From assembly GCF_947495845.1 (NCBI RefSeq), contig NZ_CANMAO010000025.1, forward strand, positions 1 through 61,026: DNA of 61,026 bases, given 5' to 3'. Shown piece by piece: positions 6,560 through 16,055 of this stretch (positions are counted from its first letter, which is position 1; every line of letters begins with the position of its first letter). The translations under genes and the position numbers were made by a program. The notes below the pieces were generated by a model that was not told the DNA's origin, ran no database searches, and was given only the letters and a program-made list of their open reading frames with translations. The DNA comes from an uncultured Endozoicomonas sp. (GTDB taxonomy: Bacteria > Pseudomonadota > Gammaproteobacteria > Pseudomonadales > Endozoicomonadaceae).

Positions 6560-9172
6560 ATGGCGAAAAAATCGGCGGGCAAAGCTGTAGAAAAAGCAGC
6601 GGCGGTTCAGGATGTGGATGCTCAGATCAATGGCTTGATTGATCGGGCAAAGCTAGCGAGAGAAAAGTTTCTTTCTCTGACTCAGGAAGATGTTGATCGG
6701 GTAACCAGAGCCATGGCCTTAGCAGGGCAGGCCGCTCATATGGAGCTGGCTCGTATGGCGGTTGAAGAAACTGGCCGAGGTATTCTTGAAGATAAGGTGA
6801 CCAAGAATATCTTTGCTACCGAATACGTTTATCACTCCATTAAGTACGATAAGACGGTCGGTGTCGTCGAAGATAACACCGAAGAAGACTTTATGCTGGT
6901 GGCCGAACCTGTGGGGATTGTCTGCGGTGTCACGCCGGTGACGAACCCAACCTCTACGACGATGTTCAAATCCATCATTTCTACCAAAACTCGAAACCCC
7001 ATTATTTTCGCCTTCCATCCTTCCGCGCAAAAATGTTCCAGTGAAGCTGCACGTATTGTGCGCGATGCGGCTGTCGAAGCCGGTGCGCCGGAAGATTGCG
7101 TGCTTTGGGTTGAGTATCCCTCTATTGAAGCGACACAGAAGCTGATGACCCATCCGGAAGTGGCCGTCATTCTTGCTACTGGCGGTTCCGGCATGGTTCG
7201 CGCGGCGTATTCATCCGGTAAGCCGGCGCTGGGTGTGGGTTCCGGTAATGTGCCCTGCATTATTGATCAGTCTGCGGACCTCAAGCAGGCTTGTAATGAT
7301 CTGGTCATGTCCAAGAGTTTTGATAACGGCATGATCTGCGCTTCTGAGCAGGCGGCCATCGTTCATCAGGCTATCTATAAAGACGTGGTGAAAGAGCTTA
7401 AGTCTCAGAATGTGTATTTCACGACACCGGCGGAAACAAAACGATTAGCTGAAGTAGTGATTCATGATGGCCATGTGAACAGCAAAATCGTGGGCATGAA
7501 GCCTTCTTATATTGCCGAACTGGCGGACATTAAAGTACCGGAAAATACTCGCATTCTGGCGGCAGAGATAGAAGGCGTTGGTCCTGAGTTTCCGCTTTCC
7601 AGAGAGAAGTTATCGCCAGTGCTTGGTGTACTGAAAGCGAAGGATGCCAAGCACGCCATTGAACTGGCAGATCAAATGCTGAACTTTGGTGGCCTCGGTC
7701 ATTCCGCGGTATTGCACGCGGAAGATAGTCAGATTATTGATGAATTCTCTCTGGCCATGAAAGCCGGGCGAATCATTATTAACTCCCCAAGTACCCACGG
7801 TGCGATCGGTGATATCTACAACACCAACATGCCGTCTTTGACTCTGGGTTGCGGTACATACGGCGGTAACAGTACAACGTCTAACGTATCCGCAGTGAAT
7901 CTGATTAATGTTAAACGTGTTGCGAAGCGCCGGGTCAGTATGCAGTGGTTTAAACTTCCCAGAAAAATCTATTTTGAAGCGAATTCCCTCCAGTATCTTG
8001 AGAAAATGCAGGACATTTCTCGTGTATTCATCGTCACCGATGAAGTGATCCAGTCACTGGGTTATGTGGATAAAATTCTTTATCATCTAAGAAAACGTTC
8101 GGTGCCTGTGCAGGTTGAAATTTTCAACCAGGTGGAGCCGGATCCAAGCTTGGAAACCGTTCGTAATGGCGCCCGGGAAATGGCGCGTTTTAATCCGGAT
8201 GTGGTTATTGCTCTGGGCGGTGGTTCACCGATTGACGCAGCTAAAGGTATGTGGCTCTTTTATGAGCAGCCAGATGCTGACTTTGCGGGCATGGCGCAAA
8301 AGTTCCTGGACATCCGCAAGCGTGTTTATAAGTTTCCGAAGCTGGGTAAAAAAGCGCGTCTGGTGGCTATTCCAACCACCTCGGGTACAGGCTCAGAAGT
8401 AACTTCATTTGCGGTTATCACGGATAAGGAAAAAGGCGCGAAGTACCCGCTGGCGGATTATGAATTAACGCCGGATGTCGCCATTATTGATCCAAACTTG
8501 GTGCTGACGGTTCCCAAAAAAGTGGCAGCAGATACCGGTATCGATGTACTGACCCATGCGTTAGAGGCTTACGTCTCAGTCATGGCGTCAGATTTTACCG
8601 ACGCCCTTGCCATGAAGGCGATTCAACTGGTGTTTGATTATCTGCCTCAGTCCTACGAAGTAGCGGACAAAAAATCCCGGGAAAAAATGCACAATGCTTC
8701 CTGTATGGCGGGTATGGCTTTTGCTAACGCATTCCTGGGTGTGAACCATGCGATGGCTCATAACCTCGGTAACGAGTTGCATATTTCTCACGGTCTCGCC
8801 AACGCGGTATTGTTGCCTCATGTGATTGAATACAACGGTTGCCCGAACCCAACCAAAGTGGCTTCGTTCCCGAAATATCAGTATTACATTGCCCATGAGA
8901 AATACGCTGAAGTTGCTAAGATGTTGGGCTTACCGGCAAAAACACCAGCAGAAGGTGTTAAGTCGCTCGCTAATGCAGTGAGGGATTTGATGAAGCGCTT
9001 GGATATGCCTTCCAATCTGCAGGAAATCGGTATTGATGAATCGTTATTCAAGAGCAAAATCACCATGCTGGCTAATCATGCCTTTGAAGATCAGACGACA
9101 ACAGCCAACCCTAGACTGCCGCTGATTTCAGAGTTAGAGGAACTGTTAGAGAAGGCTTACTACGGGAAGTAA
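6560..9172 (+). CDS. adhE: Bifunctional acetaldehyde-CoA/alcohol dehydrogenase
   Basis: It reduces acetyl-CoA to acetaldehyde and then ethanol, oxidising two NADH, a main fermentative redox sink. The 870-residue protein has an N-terminal CoA-acylating aldehyde dehydrogenase (about 20-460) with catalytic C260 in FDNGMICASEQ. The C-terminal iron-dependent alcohol dehydrogenase (about 475-870) has GGGSPIDAAK and iron-ligand histidines in LTHALEAYV, NHAMAHNLG and HISHGLANA. The N-terminus has a short Ala/Lys-rich extension. AGGAAGC precedes the ATG. AdhE enzymes form filaments called spirosomes in other bacteria. The long upstream region with the R4 repeat suggests complex control. Confidence 0.97.
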   Translation: MAKKSAGKAVEKAAAVQDVDAQINGLIDRAKLAREKFLSLTQEDVDRVTRAMALAGQAAHMELARMAVEETGRGILEDKVTKNIFATEYVYHSIKYDKTVGVVEDNTEEDFMLVAEPVGIVCGVTPVTNPTSTTMFKSIISTKTRNPIIFAFHPSAQKCSSEAARIVRDAAVEAGAPEDCVLWVEYPSIEATQKLMTHPEVAVILATGGSGMVRAAYSSGKPALGVGSGNVPCIIDQSADLKQACNDLVMSKSFDNGMICASEQAAIVHQAIYKDVVKELKSQNVYFTTPAETKRLAEVVIHDGHVNSKIVGMKPSYIAELADIKVPENTRILAAEIEGVGPEFPLSREKLSPVLGVLKAKDAKHAIELADQMLNFGGLGHSAVLHAEDSQIIDEFSLAMKAGRIIINSPSTHGAIGDIYNTNMPSLTLGCGTYGGNSTTSNVSAVNLINVKRVAKRRVSMQWFKLPRKIYFEANSLQYLEKMQDISRVFIVTDEVIQSLGYVDKILYHLRKRSVPVQVEIFNQVEPDPSLETVRNGAREMARFNPDVVIALGGGSPIDAAKGMWLFYEQPDADFAGMAQKFLDIRKRVYKFPKLGKKARLVAIPTTSGTGSEVTSFAVITDKEKGAKYPLADYELTPDVAIIDPNLVLTVPKKVAADTGIDVLTHALEAYVSVMASDFTDALAMKAIQLVFDYLPQSYEVADKKSREKMHNASCMAGMAFANAFLGVNHAMAHNLGNELHISHGLANAVLLPHVIEYNGCPNPTKVASFPKYQYYIAHEKYAEVAKMLGLPAKTPAEGVKSLANAVRDLMKRLDMPSNLQEIGIDESLFKSKITMLANHAFEDQTTTANPRLPLISELEELLEKAYYGK

Positions 9173-9180
9173 TTGATGAT

Positions 9181-9211
9181 GCAGCCTGTGGTTTGTTCAG
9201 CCACAGGCTGT
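9181..9211 (+). terminator. Hairpin after adhE
   Basis: CAGCCTGTGG and CCACAGGCTG form a perfect 10-bp stem 9 bases past the adhE stop. No T tract follows, so it may stabilise the mRNA end rather than terminate alone. Confidence 0.5.
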
Positions 9212-9267
9212 GAATAATGATGAGTCATTTTTATAGCTGTTGAGATTTCTGGCTAGAAGAAAATCCA

Positions 9268-9558
9268 CTATTTGCCGGAGAGACCATCCCAAAAGGCTTT
9301 TGCCTTCTCAAGCAACGACTGACTGTTTTCTTTGGCTTTTTCAGCTAACTTTGCCGCTGTTTCTTTGCTCTGTTCCAATTCACAGGCAGTACGTTCACCA
9401 AGACATTGTGCAGAGCAAGTGTTTTCGTTTTTGTCTGTCACCAGGCTCGTGGCTTTGCACTGCGCCTCGCAAACGGTTTGTTGTTGATCGCAGCTGATAA
9501 GGTCAGCCTGAAGAAAAGACGCTGTGGAAAACGTGATCAGGAGTAATAAGTATTTCAT
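9268..9558 (-). CDS. Small secreted Cys-rich protein with twin CX3C motifs
   Basis: I do not recognise the family. The 96-residue product starts with a signal peptide (about residues 1-18, hydrophobic core LLLLITFSTASFL). The mature part has six cysteines as C-x6-C-x3-C, then C-x3-C-x7-C. The C-terminal third is a Lys/Ala/Glu-rich amphipathic helix. Paired CX3C motifs commonly form disulfide-linked helical hairpins, so an oxidised periplasmic fold is likely. It is transcribed towards adhE from its own promoter region. Its function is unknown. Confidence 0.65.
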   Translation of the reverse strand: MKYLLLLITFSTASFLQADLISCDQQQTVCEAQCKATSLVTDKNENTCSAQCLGERTACELEQSKETAAKLAEKAKENSQSLLEKAKAFWDGLSGK

Positions 9559-10849
9559 GGAGTATAAATTGGTAGGCAGATGGTTGGAATATCTTACCAG
9601 TTGTTGATCGGGTGCGTGAGGTTATTACGGCATTATCTTTTGCTCTTGGCGGGGTTAACCAAGCTGTCTGTTCTTGCTTACAAAATATTTACATTTTGAG
9701 ATGGCGTGATAAATCTTTGAAAAAACGGTGTGATTGGCTGGTCGATGTGTAAATGATTTATTGCTTTTGTTGTAGTTTGATAGAAATGAAACGGATCAAT
9801 CTATGTTAGTTTTGAATATAAATACCGGGACTTCTTTCGTTAAGGTCTATAAAGGCGGCTAACGTCTTATTATTAGAAGGTAATTTTTATACTACGACAG
9901 ATTATGTCTAAAATAGAATTTCTGTTCATGCTGTTTTGATGAAGGAGGTTGGGATTCTGGGTTTGAAATTCCTTATGTTTCTATAAAAGGAGTGTTAATA
10001 AATGATAATGATATTTTGAAATAGGCCAACACCGGAGTAGAGATTAAGACTTTAATTTAGGGTTGACTCTTCTGCCATCAAAAAGCATCATTCTTGTAAG
10101 TAAAGGTGCTGATAGAGCTTCCGGTTCAGGAAAGAATTTTTTCTATCAAACAGTCAGAATTTACTGATTGCTGAGTTCAAACCGAGACCGGATATGGAAT
10201 ACTGCAAGGTTTTTTTATGTGTGGCTTGTAAGTAGTTAACCACATGAAATCATGTTTTCTGACTAAGTGGACAGCCACTCTGCGGCGTTACAACTCCGGT
10301 CACATAGCTACGGCTATGCTCCCTGCGTTGTGCCTTGCATAGTAACTGTCCACTCAGCCAGAAATATTCGATTCCATATGGCCAACTACTTAAGACTTTG
10401 CTGAATCCCATTTTTTCGATCACACTTTATATCAAGCTGGTGACGTATGGTTGATAAACCTTTGGTTTAGAAGCGTACACAAACCAGCGGCTTCGACAAT
10501 CGGTTGATCCGGATGTGAAATAATGTGTTACATGTTGTTTTGTTCTACATGTATTTAACTCCGTACCATTAGCTTATCAACCCTTGTCTGTAGCGTTAGT
10601 GCTGATCTGGTGAAGTGATTTTATTCTTTCATAAATGTTTATGTGACGTTTATGTGAATAGCGCTGTTAATAATCAGGGCGAATTGTTGGACAAAGTCTG
10701 TTAATCGCCGTTAAAACCTGTAGCTATTTAATTAACTCTTGTTATGTGAGTTGTTATAGGTGTTTTTACAGTGCTGTATTCGTGAATGAAATCATTTTAA
10801 CTAGGGGCAGAGCGGTTTTTCCGCTGTGATTAACGGTATTGGAGACATC
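9559..10849. other. Long gene-less region before gapA
   Basis: About 1.3 kb of AT-rich DNA has no intact gene. It contains R2 copy B (10229-10392). At 9803-9862 a 19-codon frame reads LNINTGTSFVK, which weakly recalls the first phosphate motif of acetate kinase (LVINAGSSSLK), and then hits a stop. This is at most a trace of a decayed gene. The last 250 bp presumably hold the gapA promoter. Confidence 0.6.
10229..10392. repeat. Palindromic element, family R2, copy B (164 bp)
   Basis: The ends TAAGTAGTT and AACTACTTA pair perfectly, although the sequence differs from copy A (TAAGTACCC/GGGTACTTA), so the change is compensated in the opposite arm. The inner parts match the other copies (CACATAGCTACGGCTATGC). 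Confidence 0.9.
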
Positions 10850-11857
10850 ATGATCAAGATTGCTATTAATGGCTACGGCCGTATCGGTCGCAACGTACTG
10901 CGTGCACTCTACGAAGCCGGTCGTCGCGATGAATACCAGATTGTTGCCATTAATGACCTGGGTGACACCAAAATTAACACGCACCTGACTAAGTACGACA
11001 CGGTACACGGTCGCTTCAACGCGCAAGTTGAAGAAGGTGAAGGTGCTATGTTCGTTAACGGTGACGAAATCAAAACCTTTTCCGAGCGTGATCCTTCCAA
11101 GCTGCCTTGGGGTGCTCTGGGTGTTGATGTTGTGTTCGAATGCACAGGCGTATTCCGTTCCAAGGATTCCTGCAAGCCTCATCTGGATGCCGGCGCTAAG
11201 AAAGTAATCATCTCTGCTCCAGGTTCTAACGTTGATGCCACTGTCGTATACGGTGTAAACCACGACGTTCTGACTGCAGACATGACCGTTATTTCTAACG
11301 CTTCCTGCACCACTAACTGTCTGGCGCCTATTGCCAAGCCTCTGAACGACGCTCTGGGCATCGATAAAGGTCTGATGACTACTATCCACGCATACACAAA
11401 CGACCAGCGTCTGAGCGATGTGTATCACACTGATCTGTACCGTGCCCGTGCTGCGGCCATGAACATGATCCCAACCGCTACCGGCGCTGCCGCTGCTGTG
11501 GGTGAAGTGGTTCCTGCCCTGAAAGGCAAGTTCGACGGCATGGCGGTTCGTGTACCAACCATCAACGTGTCTCTGGTTGACCTGAGCTTTGTTGCTGCCC
11601 GCGAAACCACCGTTGAAGAAGTGAATGAGATTATCATTGCTGCTGCCAAGTCCACCCCTGCGATGTCTAGCGTTCTGCATGTAAATCATGAAGAACTGGT
11701 ATCCATGGACTTCAACCACAGCCCATTCTCTTCTAACTTCGATGCGACTCAGACTCGTGTTCTGGGTAATCTGGTTAAAGTAATGTCCTGGTACGACAAC
11801 GAGTGGGGCTTCTCCAACCGTATGCTCGATACTGCCAAGGCTCTGATGAACGCTTAA
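10850..11857 (+). CDS. gapA: Glyceraldehyde-3-phosphate dehydrogenase (type I)
   Basis: It oxidises glyceraldehyde 3-phosphate to 1,3-bisphosphoglycerate with NAD. The 335-residue protein has the Rossmann motif NGYGRIGRN, the AINDLGD segment expected for NAD preference, catalytic C153 in [12 protein letters not shown], and [14 protein letters not shown] chose ATG 10850, giving [10 protein letters not shown], with GGAG six bases upstream, rather than an earlier in-frame ATG at 10826. Codon use is highly biased, as in strongly expressed genes. A good terminator follows. Confidence 0.97.
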   Translation: MIKIAINGYGRIGRNVLRALYEAGRRDEYQIVAINDLGDTKINTHLTKYDTVHGRFNAQVEEGEGAMFVNGDEIKTFSERDPSKLPWGALGVDVVFECTGVFRSKDSCKPHLDAGAKKVIISAPGSNVDATVVYGVNHDVLTADMTVISNASCTTNCLAPIAKPLNDALGIDKGLMTTIHAYTNDQRLSDVYHTDLYRARAAAMNMIPTATGAAAAVGEVVPALKGKFDGMAVRVPTINVSLVDLSFVAARETTVEEVNEIIIAAAKSTPAMSSVLHVNHEELVSMDFNHSPFSSNFDATQTRVLGNLVKVMSWYDNEWGFSNRMLDTAKALMNA

Positions 11858-11886
11858 TTGTCGTTTTGTTTGATGCTTTGATCCAT

Positions 11887-11915
11887 ACAGGCTCGTTTAT
11901 CGAGCCTGTCTTGGT
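11887..11915 (+). terminator. gapA terminator
   Basis: ACAGGCTCG/CGAGCCTGT with a 5-base loop is followed by CTTGGTTT. Confidence 0.75.
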
Positions 11916-12111
11916 TTAGTCGATAACCTTGACTGAGCCTCATGATAAAAGAAAACGATAAAAGAAAACGATAGAACAAAGAGAAGGCGGTGTTTTGAAC
12001 TGGTTGCTCCTATACTTTACCGTTCATGACACTTTCACCTTTTGTTTTATCCAGGTTTTTAAGATGCTTCTGTTTCAGAGGCTTTTGATAGGTTCTGTTG
12101 CATAAGGGCCA

Positions 12112-12275
12112 AGGAGGCTGACCGAGAATAGCGCCCGTAGCGAGGATGGTAGAAAATTGAGGATAAAAAATCTTTTTTGTGAAGTGAATAGTGGTGCTAT
12201 TTACTGAACAAAAAAGAATTTTTAGGCCAATTTACTACCACCGCAGTAGGGCAACCTATTCTCGGTCAGCCTCCT
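12112..12275. repeat. 164-bp inverted-repeat element between gapA and pykA (R5)
   Basis: The terminal 20-bp arms AGGAGGCTGACCGAGAATAG and CTATTCTCGGTCAGCCTCCT are perfect. The centre is A/T-rich (TTTTTTGTGAAG and GAACAAAAAAG). It is non-coding, and I saw one copy in the window. It looks like a miniature inverted-repeat element. Confidence 0.85.
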
Positions 12276-12376
12276 AGTAGAAAACTGTAATAATTAGCAC
12301 CTGTCGCTTGCCGTATACATTTCTGTGGAGCTGTGTTGCCCACGAGAACGACAGGTTTATAAGCGAGAGGATGACC

Positions 12377-13813
12377 ATGATCAGACGCACGAAAATCGTA
12401 GCAACCCTTGGCCCGGCAACGGAGTCTGATGATCAGTTACAGAGGCTGATCGAGGGCGGGGTGAACGTCGTCCGTCTGAATTTCTCCCATGGTGAAGCAG
12501 AAGATCATAAGGCTCGCGCAAAAAGCATCCGTGAAATTGCTGCCCGTTTGAATCGCCCGGTGGCGATTCTTGGTGATCTGCAAGGCCCTAAAATCCGCAT
12601 TGGTCGTTTCCAGAATGGCAAAATTCATTTGCCGGATGGAGCTAATTTTATTCTGGACGCCAGCCTTGCCATTGATGATGGCGATGAAACCCAGGTTGGC
12701 CTTGCCTACAAAGATCTCCCGAATGATTGTAAAGTCGGTGATATTCTGTTGTTGGATGATGGTCGAATCAGCCTCGAGATCAAAAGCATCAATGGTTCAT
12801 GCATTAACACCCGAGTGATTAATGGTGGCGAGCTCTCCAACAATAAAGGCATCAACCTGCAAGGTGGTGGCTTGTCTGCAGAAGCGCTGACTGCAAAAGA
12901 CAAAGAAGACATACTGCTGGCGGCAGAGATTGGTGTTGATTATCTGGCGGTATCGTTTGTACGCCGTGCCAGTGATGTGGAAGAAGCTCGCCGTCTATTG
13001 ACGGAGGCTGGTGGTGATGCCGCCATCCTTTCAAAGATTGAACGTGCCGAAGTAGCAAACGACCATGGGTTGTTAGCCGAAGTTATTTCGGCATCCGATG
13101 CCATCATGGTGGCTCGTGGTGATCTGGGTGTGGAAATTGGCGATCCTGAGCTGATTGGCGCCCAGAAACATATGATTAACGAGGCTCGTCGTCTGAATAA
13201 GCCGGTGATCACCGCCACACAGATGATGGAGTCCATGATCCATAACACTCAGCCAACCCGCGCAGAAGTGTTTGATGTGGCGAATGCAGTACTTGATGGA
13301 ACGGATGCGGTGATGCTTTCCGGTGAAACCGCTACTGGCAAGCGCCCGGATGAAGTGGTTAAAGCCATGAGCCGCATTTGCCTGGGGGCCGAGAAGCAGA
13401 ATAATGTGGGATACATGACCGAGCGCAAGATTGGCATGTTTGAACATGTTGATGAAGCCATTGCTCAGGCCACTATGTTTGCAGCCAATCATCAGGACGA
13501 TATCAAGGCGATTGTTTGTCTGACAAAAAGTGGCGCTACACCTTTGTGGATGTCACGAATGAATACCCGGATTCCGATTTTTGCCATGACCCGTTACGAA
13601 ACCACTGAGCGCCGGGTGGCACTTTATCGTGGCGTTGAAGCGGTGGCTTTTGACAGCGGCACGGAATATGGCCCGGAAGTCAATGGCCGTGCCATCGATG
13701 TACTGAAAGAACGTGGGCTTTTGTCTGCTGGTGATAAGATTATTTTGACGAAAGGTGAAAGTCAGGAAATTGAAGGCGGTACCAACACAATGCAGATCAT
13801 CAGAGTAAGCTGA
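12377..13813 (+). CDS. pykA: Pyruvate kinase (PykA type)
   Basis: It converts phosphoenolpyruvate and ADP to pyruvate and ATP. The 478-residue protein has RRTKIVATLGPAT, RLNFSHG, GDLQGPKIR, the SFVRRASD segment, the catalytic-lysine loop ILSKIERAE, VARGDLGVEI and ATQMMESM, with the fold domains in normal order. Residues at these motifs match E. coli PykA closely. ATG 12377 is best supported (GAGAGG six bases upstream); ATG 12371 is also in frame. It is separated from gapA by the R5 element, so it probably has its own promoter. Confidence 0.96.
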   Translation: MIRRTKIVATLGPATESDDQLQRLIEGGVNVVRLNFSHGEAEDHKARAKSIREIAARLNRPVAILGDLQGPKIRIGRFQNGKIHLPDGANFILDASLAIDDGDETQVGLAYKDLPNDCKVGDILLLDDGRISLEIKSINGSCINTRVINGGELSNNKGINLQGGGLSAEALTAKDKEDILLAAEIGVDYLAVSFVRRASDVEEARRLLTEAGGDAAILSKIERAEVANDHGLLAEVISASDAIMVARGDLGVEIGDPELIGAQKHMINEARRLNKPVITATQMMESMIHNTQPTRAEVFDVANAVLDGTDAVMLSGETATGKRPDEVVKAMSRICLGAEKQNNVGYMTERKIGMFEHVDEAIAQATMFAANHQDDIKAIVCLTKSGATPLWMSRMNTRIPIFAMTRYETTERRVALYRGVEAVAFDSGTEYGPEVNGRAIDVLKERGLLSAGDKIILTKGESQEIEGGTNTMQIIRVS

Positions 13814-13857
13814 GTGTTGACTGATTAACCGTCACTGATTTTTGCCGGTGCTTATTA

Positions 13858-14018
13858 ATACCAATTCTGCTTTTGAATTATGGGCTGCGCAGATATTTTG
13901 ACCGACTGGATCAGCGTTGAAGTTCCTCGCCATAGCTACGGCTATGACTCGTCTCTTCACCTTGTCCAGTTGCCCAAAATAACTTGCTCGCTCCATAATT
14001 AAAAAGCGCCATTGGTAT
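13858..14018. repeat. Palindromic element, family R1, copy 2 (161 bp, inverted relative to copy 1)
   Basis: The ends ATACCAATTCTGC and GCGCCATTGGTAT enclose the family core (CATAGCTACGGCTATGACTC). It fills most of the pykA-pfkA gap. Confidence 0.9.
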
Positions 14019-14064
14019 ATAAACGACGATAAGCATCTGGTATTTGGAAGGAGAGAAGTCTGGT

Positions 14065-15045
14065 ATGACCGAATTAAAGAGAGTCGGTGTTTTGACCTCC
14101 GGTGGCGACGCCCCCGGTATGAATGCGGCCATTCGTGCTACCGTTCGCGCCTGTATTTACTATGGAATTGTTCCTGTTGTTATTCAGGAAGGCTACAAAG
14201 GCCTGATCGAAAACAATATGGAAGTGGCGGATGCCCGTACCGTTGCCAACATTATCAACCTGGGCGGTACTTTCCTGAAGTCTGCGCGTAGTGCGGAGTT
14301 CCGCACCAAAGAAGGTCGTCTCAAGGCGTTTGAAAATGCCAGGGCGGCGGAGCTGGATGCGATTGTCGTCATCGGTGGTGATGGCTCATTTACCGGTGCC
14401 ATGTTATTTGAAGAAGAACACGGCATGCGTTGTGTGGGTGTGCCAGGCACAATCGATAACGATATCTATGGTACCGATCACACCATCGGTTATGACACGG
14501 CGCTGAACACCGTTGTGGAAGCCATCGACAAAATTCGTGATACCGCCACTTCTCACAATCGCCTGTTCTTTATTGAAGTGATGGGACGTGATGCGGGCTT
14601 TATCGCACTGAATACTGGTATTGCTTCCGGTGCGGAAGATATTCTGATCCCCGAACAGGAAAAGAGTGTCGATCAGTTTATGGAATCTCTGCAAAAGAGT
14701 GGTCGTGCTGGTAAAACATCCAGCATTATCGTTGTTGCAGAAGGTGATCGCTGCGGTGGTGTTTTTGAACTGTCACGGGCTGTGGAAGAAAAATTCCCGG
14801 AATACGAAGTAAAAGTCACCGTGCTTGGGCATATTCAACGGGGTGGCAAGCCAAGTTGTTCTGACCGAGTGCTGGCAAGTCGCCTGGGTGTTGCTGCGGT
14901 AGAAGCACTGCGTAATGGCGACAGTGGTATTATGGTGGGTATTCGTGATCAGCAAGTTGTGAAGACGCCGTTGGAAAGAGCGATCAGCAAACATAATCAG
15001 ATCGACAGTCATTTGATGAAAGTGGCTCAGATCGTTTCTGTATAA
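14065..15045 (+). CDS. pfkA: ATP-dependent 6-phosphofructokinase
   Basis: It makes fructose 1,6-bisphosphate, the committed step of glycolysis. The 326-residue protein has TSGGDAPGMNAAIR, the ATP-site GGDGSFTGA and the catalytic loop GTIDNDIYGTDHTIGYDTA. It also has EVMGRDAGFIA and LGHIQRGGKPS, all typical of bacterial PfkA. Glycine at the GGDGS position fits ATP rather than pyrophosphate use. ATG 14065 follows AAGGAG about 11 bases upstream. An R1 element precedes it and an R3 element follows. Confidence 0.96.
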   Translation: MTELKRVGVLTSGGDAPGMNAAIRATVRACIYYGIVPVVIQEGYKGLIENNMEVADARTVANIINLGGTFLKSARSAEFRTKEGRLKAFENARAAELDAIVVIGGDGSFTGAMLFEEEHGMRCVGVPGTIDNDIYGTDHTIGYDTALNTVVEAIDKIRDTATSHNRLFFIEVMGRDAGFIALNTGIASGAEDILIPEQEKSVDQFMESLQKSGRAGKTSSIIVVAEGDRCGGVFELSRAVEEKFPEYEVKVTVLGHIQRGGKPSCSDRVLASRLGVAAVEALRNGDSGIMVGIRDQQVVKTPLERAISKHNQIDSHLMKVAQIVSV

Positions 15046-15067
15046 ATTGTTCCAGAAAGATCCACGC

Positions 15068-15211
15068 TATACCCAAAGGATTTTAAGTTGCTACGCGGCG
15101 GCAAGTGAGTGAAGCCTTTAGGCCCTCGGGTCCCGTGAGCCTACAAATAGTAGGTGATCGGGGTGAGCGAACGCAGCCAACAAAGTAGCAACTTGAAAGG
15201 CGACGGGTATA
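15068..15211. repeat. Palindromic element, family R3, copy 1 (144 bp)
   Basis: TATACCC and GGGTATA termini, with AAGTTGCTAC/GTAGCAACTT arms and the core GGGTCCCGTGAGCC. It is nearly the same sequence as 26367-26509 in the opposite orientation. It is non-coding. Confidence 0.9.
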
Positions 15212-15218
15212 TACTGTG

Positions 15219-15246
15219 AAAAGCCTCATAATTGAGGCTTTTCTGT
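15219..15246 (+). terminator. Terminator after pfkA and R3
   Basis: AAAAGCCTCA/TGAGGCTTTT with loop ATAAT-like bases, ending in TTTTCTGTTT. The symmetric A and T tails would allow it to work in both directions. Confidence 0.8.
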
Positions 15247-15335
15247 TTCTCCGCCTGGTGCGCAGGCCTCCTCTGATATCTCTTCTTCATGATCCTCTTT
15301 GAGGGTTGGTGTTACAAAGACGACAGGTAACGACG

Positions 15336-15842
15336 ATGGGCATTCTTGATTCTTTAAAGAAAAACCTGGGGTTCAGTGCTGAACAGGGTACAGAACTAAA
15401 GTCGCCTATAACGGGCGTTATTGTCCCGATAGAAGAAGTGCCTGACCCGGTATTTGCGGATAAAGTCGTTGGTGATGGCATTGCAATAGATCCAACCGGC
15501 AATGTAATGGTTGCACCCTGTGACGGTGTGATCAGTAAAATTTTTGAAACCAATCATGCCTTCAGCATGATAACACCCAACGGCGTCGAGCTATTCGTCC
15601 ACTTTGGTATCGATACCGTATTGCTTAAGGGTGAGGGTTTTAAACGAATTGCTCAGGAAGAGCAGACGGTTCGTGCGGGAGATCCGATTATCGAAGTCGA
15701 TCTTCCTTTCTTCAGAGAAAAGGCCAAAAGTGTGATTACGCCGGTGGTGATTTCAAATATGGATGATGTCAGTCATATCCATAAGGAATCGGGTAACGTC
15801 GAGGCGGGTAAAGATCTGCTAATGACGGTTTCTATCAAGTAA
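15336..15842 (+). CDS. crr: PTS glucose-specific EIIA component
   Basis: This cytoplasmic phosphocarrier takes phosphate from HPr and passes it to EIIB of the glucose transporter; in enterics it also controls adenylate cyclase and inducer exclusion. The 168-residue protein has active-site H89 in ELFVHFGID and H74 in ETNHAF, and the sequence closely follows E. coli Crr (VGDGIAIDPTGN, KGEGFKRIA, SNMDDV). ATG 15336 gives the usual start MGILDSLKK with ACAGG upstream. The ptsHI genes are not in the window. The convergent ptsG suggests they act together. Confidence 0.95.
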   Translation: MGILDSLKKNLGFSAEQGTELKSPITGVIVPIEEVPDPVFADKVVGDGIAIDPTGNVMVAPCDGVISKIFETNHAFSMITPNGVELFVHFGIDTVLLKGEGFKRIAQEEQTVRAGDPIIEVDLPFFREKAKSVITPVVISNMDDVSHIHKESGNVEAGKDLLMTVSIK

Positions 15843-15857
15843 TACAAGAAAGCAGTA

Positions 15858-16018
15858 ATACCAATGGCGTTTTTAAATGGTGGAACGAGCAAGTTATTTT
15901 GGGCGACTGGGCAAGGCGAAGAGACGAGTCATAGCCGTCGCTATGGCGAGGAACTTCAACGTAGATCCAGTCGCCCAAAATAGCTGCGCAGCCCATAATT
16001 TAAAAACAGAATTGGTAT
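15858..16018. repeat. Palindromic element, family R1, copy 3 (161 bp)
   Basis: The ends ATACCAATGGCG and ACAGAATTGGTAT enclose a core almost identical to copy 1. It lies between the convergent crr and ptsG genes. Confidence 0.9.
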
Positions 16019-16019
16019 A

Positions 16020-16052
16020 ATATCAGAGGCTCCAGAAAGGAGCCTCTGATAT
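16020..16052. terminator. Hairpin between crr and ptsG
   Basis: ATATCAGAGGCTCC/GGAGCCTCTGATAT form a perfect 14-bp stem with a 5-base loop directly after the ptsG stop. It could serve both convergent genes. There is no long T run. Confidence 0.6.
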
Positions 16053-16055
16053 TGA

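Noticed and set aside
10766-11719. Long open frame antisense to gapA (317 codons)
   Set aside because: It is a shadow of the strongly codon-biased gapA gene; it has no ribosome-binding site and its composition is unlike a real protein (many His, Asn and Gln).
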